A DNA stretch of 16,795 bases from an uncultured Gammaproteobacteria bacterium. Its GTDB lineage: Bacteria > Pseudomonadota > Gammaproteobacteria > Xanthomonadales > Xanthomonadaceae. The stretch lies in assembly GCA_946885735.1 (NCBI GenBank), contig CAMPGW010000065.1:1-16795 (forward strand), given 5' to 3'. Below, piece after piece: positions 7,601-16,795 of this stretch (position 1 is its first letter; every line of letters begins with the position of its first letter). The position numbers and the translations under genes were made by a program. The notes under the pieces were generated by a model that searched no databases, was not told the origin of the DNA, and saw nothing but the letters and a program-made list of their open reading frames with translations.

Positions 7601-7642
7601 GCAGGCCAGCAAGCCGGCGAGGCAACGGGACAGAAGGGGCAT
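4625..7642 (-). CDS. Secreted M11-like zinc metalloprotease with PPC and two Calx-beta domains
   Basis: I start at the ATG at 7642 because it gives a clean signal peptide (MPLLSRCLAGLLACLLVATATA, cleavage near residue 22); an upstream TTG at 7702 would bury it. The 1005-residue product has a propeptide-like region to about 200, then a catalytic domain. This carries HELGHNFGLYH at 328-338 (zinc ligands H328, H332, H338; catalytic E329) and the Met-turn DVMG with M368. Spacing and the preceding Cys/Trp-rich segment (NSCPWWGLG) resemble gametolysin-type peptidase M11. Then come a NEW3-like beta domain (about 545-640), a pre-peptidase C-terminal PPC domain (about 648-748), and two Calx-beta domains (about 753-861 and 863-973), each ending with NNDD or GNDD. 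The tail is basic (SLRKPRKERSRVR). It is probably exported and acts outside the cell or at its surface. No LPXTG or GlyGly-CTERM tail is visible. Confidence 0.9.
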   Translation of the reverse strand: MPLLSRCLAGLLACLLVATATAHGGDRADIRQARPQSVRLAEDLTRELLDTRNLQATSPRAQQPRRRADVLSIARERRELLRLLLDTDPNSILRLAVPAGIRAAFPVEAQRVIEREVEAEGVLQVIHVDMPGKEVDHYWYFLKTAQGTRPLHFAKRPTRLLTDSRIRVKGIGLDADIVLASGGSGSVTTLAAALPNTLGVQTTLVIPVNFSDGPATPPYTKAQIQQVVLGDTSAWDWENSYQQTSLSGVVTNWFTITEASTACDYQAISSKADAAATAAGHVLSNYRRKVYVFPPNSCPWWGLGTIGGNPSRSWINTKYGFTLSVVAHELGHNFGLYHSHSLDCGTNVVTQDDAGCTSTEYGDVLDVMGGSPNNAAAHFNAFQKEYLGWLGAGVSPPLTTIQAGAGQYSIGNIEAARSSTPRALKIGNTRNSCNIAPSQWYYVEKREAVGYDAFIGNYATTIPNSVVIRRVNEGDPDSSYLLDMSPATSTWHDIGLVNGASYTDPVTGLVIQPVAVGAGYANVNVSYAAASCANKPEVKLGPAGTAWRVPGEAASYTATVVNTDSCGCPATTFNVTPTLPSGWSGNGGATSALAPGASAQVQVGITVGAGATPGFYSVPVDATAQNDAGKTAVAKAEISVVLPTALTSGVVVTPISAAKDAGLVYSLQVPPGKTSLTFNTYGGSADADLYVRLGAVPSLTQYGCISGGPATTENCTIQNPQAGTWYVMVHAYTAISGVSLLGQYAPADPVLPALSIADVAMTEGQAGTTQANFTLSLSHVSATAVTVDVATVPGTAAPGGDFTAKATAGFTIPAGQASANFQVPVHGDNQVEGNEGFSVHLSNAANATIADGQALGRINNDDLATLSIADVAIVEGAAGTTSTATFVLRLSAPMPSPVYYDIGTGNGSALGGSDFVARQLAGRFIDAGRTTQAFEVAIIGDGNVEPNETFNVSVSNVSGATVADGAAVGSIGNDDGATVAPALAPTTVKAPTSLRKPRKERSRVR

Positions 7643-7739
7643 GGACGTTGCCGCACGGGGGGAGTCAGCAGCCACGATGCGGCGCAGTCCGCGGGCTGTC
7701 AAACCGCAAAACGGCCATCCGTGACGGCGGTCCCGGGGC

Positions 7740-7755
7740 CGCGGCCCGGGCCGCG
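7740..7755. promoter_or_regulatory. 16-bp perfect palindrome upstream of the DUF72 gene
   Basis: CGCGGCCCGGGCCGCG reads the same on both strands and overlaps a second 12-bp palindrome (GGGCCGCGGCCC, 7736-7747). It lies 28 bp before the DUF72 start, within the 141-bp gap between divergent genes. It could be an operator, a leader hairpin, or simply a product of high GC. The symmetry is certain; the function is unknown. Confidence 0.35.
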
Positions 7756-7783
7756 TTCAGCCCCATCCCACGACACTGCCGGC

Positions 7784-8509
7784 ATGGCGCGACAGGCCCC
7801 GAATCGCATCGGAACCGCCGGTTGGCAGGTTCCCTCCGCCCATCGCGGCCTGGTCGGCGCCGAGGGCAGCGTCCTGCAACGCTATGCGGCGCGCTTCGAC
7901 TGCGTGGAGGTCAACACGTCTTTCTATCGCCCGCATCGCGCGCAGACCTGGGAAGGCTGGGCCGCGCAGGTGCCCGCGCGCTTCCGCTTCAGCGCCAAGC
8001 TGCCGCGCGACATCAGCCACGAGGCGCGGCTGCAGCGCTGCGGGCCATTGCTCGACCGATTCCGCGATGAAGTATCGGGCCTGGGCCGCAAGCTCGGCGG
8101 CCTGCTGTTGCAGTTGCCGCCCAGCCTGGCCTTCGATGCGCGCGTGGCGGAAACCTTCCTGGCGATGCTGCGGCGCCGCTTCGACGTGGCCCTGGCCTGC
8201 GAGCCGCGACATGCAAGCTGGTTCGGCGCCGAGGCCGATCGACTGTGGGCGCGACACGGCGTGGCGCGCGTGGCCGCCGACCCCGCACTCGGGCCTGAGG
8301 CGGCGCGTCCCGGCGGCAGCACGAAGCAGTGGCGCTACTGGCGCCTGCACGGCGCGCCGCGCATGTACTACAGCCCTTACGAGAATGCCTGGCTGCAGGC
8401 CTTGGCTCCGCAACTTCGCGCGGGCGACTGGGTGGTGTTCGACAACACCGCGCACGGGCACGCGCTCGGCGATGCGGCGCGGCTGCAGGCGCTGCGCGGA
8501 CTTCGCTAG
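7784..8509 (+). CDS. DUF72 / YecE family protein
   Basis: The 241-residue product matches the DUF72 (YecE) family in length and motif order. IGTAGW near the N-terminus is followed by the 'FDCVEVNTSFYRP' strand and the 'FRFSAKLPRDISHE' strand. Then come an 'LLLQLPPSLAF' segment, CEPRHASWF (family EPRHxSW), YWRLHG and, near the end, FDNTAHGHA (family NNTAHG). The family folds as a TIM barrel and its biochemical role is unsettled. The start at 7784 is chosen because IGTAGW follows closely, as in relatives; the ribosome-binding site is poor. The protein is predicted cytoplasmic. Its stop overlaps the stop of the convergent DUF1631 gene through a shared CTAG. Of the family motifs I recall, all appear intact. 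Confidence 0.92.
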   Translation: MARQAPNRIGTAGWQVPSAHRGLVGAEGSVLQRYAARFDCVEVNTSFYRPHRAQTWEGWAAQVPARFRFSAKLPRDISHEARLQRCGPLLDRFRDEVSGLGRKLGGLLLQLPPSLAFDARVAETFLAMLRRRFDVALACEPRHASWFGAEADRLWARHGVARVAADPALGPEAARPGGSTKQWRYWRLHGAPRMYYSPYENAWLQALAPQLRAGDWVVFDNTAHGHALGDAARLQALRGLR

Positions 8510-10884
8510 GCGGCGCTGCCGTCCGGGGCCGGCGCCAGGCTGCCCTCGAGCCGGTCGGCGATGGTGTGCAGCGCCTGGTCGAAGGCCGACTCGGAGTGGC
8601 GCGGGCGAATGCGTCCTTCCACCTCCATCTCCGCCAGTTCCTCGGGCGAGGCCACCAGCATGCGCTGGCCGCGGCGGTTGCTCAGGATGCGGCGTCCGCT
8701 GATCGGGCTGGTCCAGCTGATGCGCGCCGAGGTCACGCGTCCGTCCTCGGCGACGAAGTCGAGCCAGGTGCCGATCGGGTACTCGCGATAGCGCGCGACC
8801 AGATCGACGGGAAGCTCCGCCAGCACGACATCCGACACCACGACGTAGCTGTCGTCCTCCGGCTCGTGGGTGCGCGGGGTGCGCTGCAGGATGACCTGCG
8901 GCGTGGCGACCAGCACGCGTTCGGCCGCCGAAGGCAAGGCCGGCGGCGAATCGAAATCGGCGGGCGGCATCGGCCCGAAATCCTCGTCGCCGCCAGCGCC
9001 GGGCGCCAGCTCCGGCGCACCGCGAATGGCGAGCGCGAGCGAGAGTTCCACCAGCAGTTCGTCCGCCGCACTGCCGGGCTGGCCGGAACTGGCCAACACC
9101 TCGACCACGACCGGCCGCAGCGCCGACGGTTCTTCCAGCGCGCCGGCGTCGTTGCTGCGCAGCAGCGCCTCCAGCAGGCCGCGGCTGAGCTGCACGCCCT
9201 CGCCCTCCTCGCCCTCGCGCAACAGCACGACGGTATGGTGGTGCTGCCAGGGCCCCGCCAGGAAATCCAGCAACACCGACGGCAGCGTCTTGCCGAGGAT
9301 CGCCGTGCCCAGGTAGCTGCTCACGCTGTCGCGCGCGACCTGCCGCCGTTCCTTGCCGCTCTGCGCGTCGGCGGCGCGTTTCTCCGACAGCTCCGCGCGC
9401 CGGCGGCAAACTTCCAGTTCGGTGGCGAGCGCGTCTTCGAGTTTCTCGAACAGGCGCACGTCGTCATTGAATTCGTTGCTGATGCGCTCGACGATGCCGA
9501 AGGCCTGCTCGCGCAGGCTGCGGTAGTTGCCGACCTCCGGCGAGGCCATCTCGAAGGCCTCCACCAGCAGGTTGAGCACGCGCCGCGCCGGATGGCTGGA
9601 CTGCATGAACATGCGCCGGTCCAGCATCGCCACGCGCACGTAGGGAATGATCAGCCGGGCGAGCGCGGCGCGCGCCTTTTCATCCAGGCGCCGGCCGTCG
9701 AGCAAGGCCTCGAACAGCATGCTCACCAGTTCGAGCATGTCCTGCGCCTGCTCGGGCATGGCGCCGACGCCGCCGACCAGGCCGATCTGCCCGGCGGTGG
9801 CGCCGATCGCCTCGTGCAACTGGCCCATCACCGAGTCGCCGCGGCCGTAGGACGCCGAATAGTTGCCCTGCAACAGCGAGAGCACCGAGAACAGGTCGGC
9901 CTGGCTCCAGGGCGCGGGCGCCGGCATGCCGCCGCCGTACGTCTCGCCGCCGGCAAATCCAGTCATGCCTGGCATGCCCGTCGGCGTCCCGCCGTAACCC
10001 GCGCCCGCGTAACCGGGGCTCGCGAAGCCGGGCGCAGCGCCGGCGCCGGGCGGCCAGCCGGCCGTGCCGCCGCGACGCGCGCTCAGCAGGCCGAACAAGC
10101 GATCGAGCACCTCGCCGCCCTCGGTCGGCACGCCCGACTCGAACGCACCATGCCCACCGAAGCCCGCGGCGCCGCCTCCGCCACCTCCCACCGTCGGCAT
10201 GCCCGGCACCAGCGGGGCAACCAAGTCCGGGTTGAAGCCACCCGCGCCACCGCCTCCACCGCCCAACGCGCCGGCCGCGGCCCGACCGCCGGGCGATCGT
10301 CCGCCGTAGCCGCCGTAGCCCGCGCCCGTCAGCTGCGTGGTCAGGCTCGAATAGAACGAGGTGATGCGCGAGATCAGCAGCGGCACCAGCCGCGCCAGCA
10401 ACCAGTCGCGTTCCTCCGGGCTGCAGTTGATCTGCCGCATGCCGCCGCGCAGGCCTTCCACCCAGGCCAGCGGACCGAGCGGATTCGGCGATGCCTCGTC
10501 GTACTCTCGGCCGGCGATCGCCGCCAGTTGTCGGTCGAGTTCGTCGAGCGAGTTGCGGCCCTGGTAGCTGACTTCGTTGATGAAGTGCTCGCTCAGCAAC
10601 TGCGCCTGTTCTTCCTCGGGCGGCAACAGGTCCAGCAACTGGCGCGGCTTCTCGCGCCGTTCCATGCCGGCCTCGAAGCGCTGCTTCCAGCCCTCGGCCA
10701 GGCGCTGCTCGGTCTGCGCGATCAGCTTGTCCCAGTTGGCCTTGCTCTTGAAGGCATCCGGTACTTCCTCGTCCTGCACCGCCGACGCCAATACCTCGGA
10801 CAGCAGCGTCCGCAGCTCCTTGAAGGCCTGCAGCCGCGTGCGTTCCATGGCGGACGCTGACGGGGGGAGGGAGTTCGTGCTCAC
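8506..10884 (-). CDS. DUF1631 family protein with glycine-rich inserts
   Basis: This 792-residue protein matches the DUF1631 family, sometimes misannotated as thymidine phosphorylase. An N-terminal helical region (about 14-185) is followed by a long low-complexity stretch rich in Gly, Ala and Pro (about 186-248 and 271-325, with runs of six Gly). Next is a conserved helical core (about 326-560, including 'HPARRVLNLLVEAFEMAS' and 'FEKLEDALATELEVCRRRAE'). The C-terminal module has the PilZ-like pattern 'GTWLDFVAEDG ... ARISWTSPISGRRILSNRRGQR' (about 690-745). No signal peptide or membrane helix is seen. The family is typical of gamma- and betaproteobacteria; its function is unknown, and a link to c-di-GMP is only suggested by the PilZ-like fold. 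The start is uncertain: GTG at 10884 or ATG at 10848, neither with a good ribosome-binding site. It is divergent from the lipoprotein gene. Confidence 0.92.
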   Translation of the reverse strand: MSTNSLPPSASAMERTRLQAFKELRTLLSEVLASAVQDEEVPDAFKSKANWDKLIAQTEQRLAEGWKQRFEAGMERREKPRQLLDLLPPEEEQAQLLSEHFINEVSYQGRNSLDELDRQLAAIAGREYDEASPNPLGPLAWVEGLRGGMRQINCSPEERDWLLARLVPLLISRITSFYSSLTTQLTGAGYGGYGGRSPGGRAAAGALGGGGGGAGGFNPDLVAPLVPGMPTVGGGGGGAAGFGGHGAFESGVPTEGGEVLDRLFGLLSARRGGTAGWPPGAGAAPGFASPGYAGAGYGGTPTGMPGMTGFAGGETYGGGMPAPAPWSQADLFSVLSLLQGNYSASYGRGDSVMGQLHEAIGATAGQIGLVGGVGAMPEQAQDMLELVSMLFEALLDGRRLDEKARAALARLIIPYVRVAMLDRRMFMQSSHPARRVLNLLVEAFEMASPEVGNYRSLREQAFGIVERISNEFNDDVRLFEKLEDALATELEVCRRRAELSEKRAADAQSGKERRQVARDSVSSYLGTAILGKTLPSVLLDFLAGPWQHHHTVVLLREGEEGEGVQLSRGLLEALLRSNDAGALEEPSALRPVVVEVLASSGQPGSAADELLVELSLALAIRGAPELAPGAGGDEDFGPMPPADFDSPPALPSAAERVLVATPQVILQRTPRTHEPEDDSYVVVSDVVLAELPVDLVARYREYPIGTWLDFVAEDGRVTSARISWTSPISGRRILSNRRGQRMLVASPEELAEMEVEGRIRPRHSESAFDQALHTIADRLEGSLAPAPDGSAA

Positions 10885-10945
10885 GACGCTGGCTAGAGTA
10901 GCAACAGTTCAGCCGGTTCAGGGTCGTGGCGCGCACCGCAGGGTC

Positions 10946-10964
10946 CGCTGCTATGCTCGCCATC
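10946..10964 (+). promoter_or_regulatory. Candidate extended -10 promoter for the lipoprotein-dehydrogenase operon
   Basis: TGC-TATGCT (-10 box at 10952-10957) forms an extended -10 element about 30 bp before the lipoprotein ATG. No good -35 box lies at the expected distance. On the opposite strand, TGC-TACTCT at 10895-10903 is a similar candidate for the divergent DUF1631 gene. If that one is used, it would favour the ATG at 10848 over the GTG at 10884. Confidence 0.33.
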
Positions 10965-10987
10965 ATCGTCACAGACACGAGACGGCC

Positions 10988-11455
10988 ATGACTCCCCGCA
11001 TCAAAACTGTGTTCGCCATCGCGGTTCTCTGCCTGCTGTCCGCCTGCGCCTCCGGGCCGAAGAAAATCGTCAACCCGCCCAAGGCCAGCATCCAGGAACT
11101 GGCCGTGCAGCCGGACGGCAGCTGGCGCCTGACCCTGCGCTTGCAGAACTTCAGCAACGTGTCCACGGCCTTCGCCCAACTCGACGCCAAACTCTACGTG
11201 GGCGGGCAGGACGCCGGCACGCTGGCGGTTAGGCCGGCGATCACGGTCGGGCCGGAATCGGCGGACGTGGTGTCGGCCACGCTGACGCCCGCACTCGGCG
11301 CCAAGCTCGTGGTGGCCTCCGCCCTCGCCTCGCGACGTTCCGCCACCTACACCCTCACCGGCAGCATCCGCACCAGCGAGCCCAAGGGCAGCTACCCCTT
11401 CACCCACGACAGCACGCTCGATCCCGCGCCGGGATTGACGGGCGTGATGCGCTAG
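10988..11455 (+). CDS. LEA-like lipoprotein
   Basis: The 155-residue product starts MTPRIKTVFAIAVLCLLSAC, a classic lipoprotein signal with lipobox LSAC and acylated C20. The mature protein is a small all-beta domain. It has a 'LQNFSNVSTAFAQLDAKLYVGGQDAGTL' core of the kind found in LEA14/WHy-type domains (NFSN, then alternating hydrophobic strands, then a short 'LTGSI' strand). An envelope location is likely; Ala and Ser after the Cys would allow outer-membrane sorting. Only nine bases separate its stop from the dehydrogenase start, so the two are almost certainly one operon. A direct functional link between an envelope lipoprotein and a cytoplasmic dehydrogenase is not obvious. The LEA-like assignment is from motif memory. 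Confidence 0.85.
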   Translation: MTPRIKTVFAIAVLCLLSACASGPKKIVNPPKASIQELAVQPDGSWRLTLRLQNFSNVSTAFAQLDAKLYVGGQDAGTLAVRPAITVGPESADVVSATLTPALGAKLVVASALASRRSATYTLTGSIRTSEPKGSYPFTHDSTLDPAPGLTGVMR

Positions 11456-11464
11456 GAGCCACTG

Positions 11465-13240
<1,776 letters not shown>

Positions 13241-13264
13241 GCCCGGTACGCCGCAGCCGCGGTC

Positions 13265-13792
13265 CTAGTAGTGCTCGACGCAGATCGGTTCGTCGTTGGG
13301 ACCCGGCGCCGGACAGAGAGTCGTGCACTGCACGGGATCCAGGTCCCAAGACTTCGCCAGCGCCTCGCACGCCGCCAGGGTGGCATCTAGGTCGGGCATC
13401 GCGACGAATCCGCACTCGGGAAGCGTCCTGCCCGCGACGGAAGCGACGCCGAATTCCTGCAGCCGTTCGTCGCCGGCGAACAGGCCAACCCGCTGGCCTC
13501 CGGCCGCGTCGTAGAACGCCCGCTGGGCGTCGGGCTCGAGGCATCGCAGTTGCAGGGCGAACCGCGAGTCCTTGGTCCCGAGCACGTGGACGAAGCGGTC
13601 TTGGAAGCCGAGGCTCGAAGGCGTGCAAGGCTGCGGAGCGGCGCCCGCCGCCGGTGCATCACAGACGACCGACAGCCGGACGGTGGAAACGACCGCGGCC
13701 GTCGCCTCGCCGACGGGCGGGACCGTCGGCTGGCAGGCTGCCAGGAGCGAGAGCCACAGTGGCAGAGTCATCGATCTGGCGAGTCTCATCAT
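13265..13792 (-). CDS. Cys-rich lipoprotein of unknown function
   Basis: From the ATG at 13792 the product is 175 residues, starting MMRLARSMTLPLWLSLLAAC, a lipoprotein signal with lipobox LAAC and acylated C20; a start at 13771 is also possible. No strong ribosome-binding site is seen. The mature protein has several Cys (VVCDAP, QPCTP, LRCLEP, PECGF, AACEAL, QCTTLC, ICVEHY) and probably forms disulfides in the periplasm. The C-terminal third has the pattern 'LDATLAACEALAKSW', then two CxxxC-type pairs. I do not recognise a family. Codons are GC-rich, like the host. It is convergent with the dehydrogenase and lies 89 bp downstream of a second lipoprotein on the same strand, possibly in one operon. 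Confidence 0.78.
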   Translation of the reverse strand: MMRLARSMTLPLWLSLLAACQPTVPPVGEATAAVVSTVRLSVVCDAPAAGAAPQPCTPSSLGFQDRFVHVLGTKDSRFALQLRCLEPDAQRAFYDAAGGQRVGLFAGDERLQEFGVASVAGRTLPECGFVAMPDLDATLAACEALAKSWDLDPVQCTTLCPAPGPNDEPICVEHY

Positions 13793-13881
13793 CCGCAATG
13801 GTGCCCCCGATAATTGGCGCGCTGGCGCGCAAGGATACTGACGATTCCATCCACCCTCGGGCGTCCTGTGGGCGGCAAGGC

Positions 13882-14541
13882 TTATCTTCCTGGCAATGAG
13901 TTCTTTGCGCAGCCCCACCCATTCAAAACCGATAGCACCTGCTTGTCCAAACGCTCGATTTCCAACGGTGCTTTCTGACGCGCTGAAAATGTGTAGGCGA
14001 CGTAGAAACTATCAGACTGAACAGTTCGATTGCATTTTATTGTTGCTGCTCTGCCGATTGCCGCGCTTGCGACTTTCCGCCTGCACACTGCGATCAGCTC
14101 CGCATCAGGAGACAGCTGTCCGGTGGCGGATTTCCAAAGCAACCATCTGTCGGAACTGTCTGGCTCTGGCACGATCGTGAGCCGAGAAGCAGGGTCAACA
14201 GAGGCGTTTGCGCGCTGCTGAACGGCCAGTTCGGCGTGAAAAGCCCCAGCAGGCATATCCCTGAGGAACTTCGCGGGGGCGACGCGCCAAGAAACCGCGC
14301 CCCCGGATACCTCAGCGGGAAACGGGCAACTTCCGACCTGCGCCTCCGCATGGCAGCCACGAAACGCGACACCCTCGTTGGTAATGTCTGCCGATTCCTG
14401 GACCCATGGCGGTGCCTGGACTCTGTACTGGTCGGGGATGCACGGTACGCCCTGCACTATCGCGGCCCGCGGTGGTCCATCCTCTTGCCGCTGGCAACCG
14501 GTGGCAAGCAGCAAGCAACACACGGACATTACTCTGATCAT
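13882..14541 (-). CDS. Lipoprotein of unknown function
   Basis: The 219-residue product starts MIRVMSVCCLLLATGCQ, with an acylated C16 expected; the ATG at 14529 is an alternative. No strong ribosome-binding site is visible. The mature part has Cys at VPCIPD, FRGCHAE, VGSCPFP, IAVCRRK, IKCNRT and GWGCAKN, an even number that would suit disulfides in the periplasm. I do not recognise the family. The gene is clearly less GC-rich than its neighbours (for example runs of TTT, AAA and many A/T third positions), which suggests horizontal acquisition. It sits just downstream of a broken minus-strand fragment. Lipoproteins in such positions can be immunity proteins of secreted toxins, but no toxin is visible, so this is only speculation. 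Confidence 0.75.
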   Translation of the reverse strand: MIRVMSVCCLLLATGCQRQEDGPPRAAIVQGVPCIPDQYRVQAPPWVQESADITNEGVAFRGCHAEAQVGSCPFPAEVSGGAVSWRVAPAKFLRDMPAGAFHAELAVQQRANASVDPASRLTIVPEPDSSDRWLLWKSATGQLSPDAELIAVCRRKVASAAIGRAATIKCNRTVQSDSFYVAYTFSARQKAPLEIERLDKQVLSVLNGWGCAKNSLPGR

Positions 14542-14570
14542 TGACTGAAACTCGGTTCAGGACACTAGTT

Positions 14571-14681
14571 TTACGGATCTACCAGTTTGCTGTTCGCCCA
14601 TGTCCCCATTGCGTTGTCGCCAAGCACACTGGTCCCGAGATTATCGTAGGTCGTCCCGCCGAGACATTCGAATCCGCCCCA
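14571..14681 (-). pseudogene. Possible C-terminal remnant of a lost minus-strand gene
   Basis: A 36-codon open stretch ends in TAA, 29 bp before the lipoprotein start. It has no start codon at its upstream end; a TAA in the same frame lies directly before it. It reads like protein: FECLGGTTYDNLGTSVLG followed by DNAMGTWANSKLVDP. The balanced composition is unlike the Arg/Pro/Ala-rich shadow frames common in this DNA. I do not recognise a family. It could be chance, and third positions are not strongly biased. Confidence 0.3.
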
Positions 14682-14910
14682 TTACTGTGGAGATAGCACG
14701 CAGCTGTCCCGGAGCATGATCGCCGAGGGCATCGAAACCGAGCGGCAGGCAGCCACGCTCGCCGCCTGGGAGGTACAGATGGGGCATTGGCTGTTCGCCC
14801 GGCCGATGGGACCCGAAGCGCTGCTGGAGGGGCTTGCCTTGGCGCGGGCGGACGCCGCGCAGGCGGCCGGCGACGCGGTTCCGCCGGCCTTCACGCCGCA
14901 GCCGGCCTAG
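14681..14910 (+). pseudogene. Truncated, frameshifted 3' end of an EAL-domain phosphodiesterase gene
   Basis: The frame at 14716-14910 reads MIAEGIETERQAATL, then WLFARPMGPEAL, which is the C-terminal end of an EAL domain (c-di-GMP phosphodiesterase; IAEGIET motif, then the G-x-G-W-LF-RP motif). Nothing upstream in that frame encodes the rest of the domain, including the EAL signature. In a different frame, 14681-14704 reads ITVEIARS, which fits the preceding family segment if one base has been lost near 14705. The family's GQGWLF is here GHWLF, one residue short. The gene is therefore broken and cannot make an active enzyme. It ends 75 bp before the kinase gene on the same strand. Confidence 0.8.
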
Positions 14911-14923
14911 CCCAACCCGCCCA

Positions 14924-14952
14924 TTGGAGCGTGGCAGTGTCGCTGATAGGAT
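14924..14952 (+). promoter_or_regulatory. Candidate sigma-70 promoter of the kinase gene
   Basis: TTGGAG and TAGGAT are separated by exactly 17 bp, with the -10 box 33 bp before the kinase ATG. GGGAGG at 14975-14980 is then the ribosome-binding site. The boxes match three and four of six consensus bases, so the call is moderate. Confidence 0.42.
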
Positions 14953-14985
14953 CGGCCGATACGGGTTCCACTTCGGGAGGGGCGG

Positions 14986-16795
<1,810 letters not shown>

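Noticed and set aside
8329..10860. An 843-codon plus-strand frame opposite DUF1631
   Set aside because: The composition is Arg/His/Ala/Gln-rich shadow sequence, while the minus strand carries the conserved DUF1631 pattern.
13816..13831. A GCGCG-CTGG-CGCGC hairpin as terminator between the lipoproteins
   Set aside because: The stem is only five base pairs and no T-run follows on the minus strand.

Overview
The window is GC-rich DNA with strong G/C preference at third codon positions. The mix of genes (type IV pilin, DUF1631 protein, DmdC-type acyl-CoA dehydrogenase, EAL-domain remnant, Ser/Thr kinase with TPRs) suggests a free-living gammaproteobacterium, most likely of the Xanthomonadales/Lysobacterales. 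That placement is inferred from gene content and composition only; no search was run.

Layout, left to right. (1) The 3' end of an unrecognised plus-strand gene, then tRNA-Phe(GAA) with an encoded CCA and a strong hairpin terminator. (2) Two small plus-strand genes of unknown function just beyond the tRNA (488-907 and 1047-1397); the second is a coiled-coil protein with one membrane segment. (3) A minus-strand run of a small Cys-containing protein, a membrane-anchored DUF4124-like protein and an orphan type IV pilin with its own candidate promoter and hairpin. (4) A 33-residue membrane protein and a four-helix DUF6766-type membrane protein on the plus strand, meeting a 75-residue minus-strand gene tail to tail at a shared CTAG. 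(5) A large secreted M11-type zinc metalloprotease (minus) with a NEW3-like domain, a PPC domain and two Calx-beta domains, divergent from a DUF72/YecE protein. (6) The DUF72 gene meets a large DUF1631 gene at another shared CTAG. (7) Divergent from DUF1631, a two-gene operon of a lipoprotein and a 591-residue acyl-CoA dehydrogenase. (8) Two tandem minus-strand lipoproteins; the upstream one lies in visibly less GC-rich DNA. (9) A scar near 14680 where a minus-strand C-terminal-like fragment abuts the truncated, frameshifted 3' end of an EAL phosphodiesterase gene. (10) A Ser/Thr kinase with a TolB/FlgO-like domain and TPRs that runs off the right edge.

Most genes here look like independent surface, envelope and signalling functions rather than one pathway. 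The clearest functional unit is the lipoprotein-dehydrogenase pair. No complete novel multi-gene system can be demonstrated. The least ordinary features are the recombination scar at 13.9-14.9 kb, the small membrane protein genes, and the orphan pilin with its two uncharacterised upstream neighbours.
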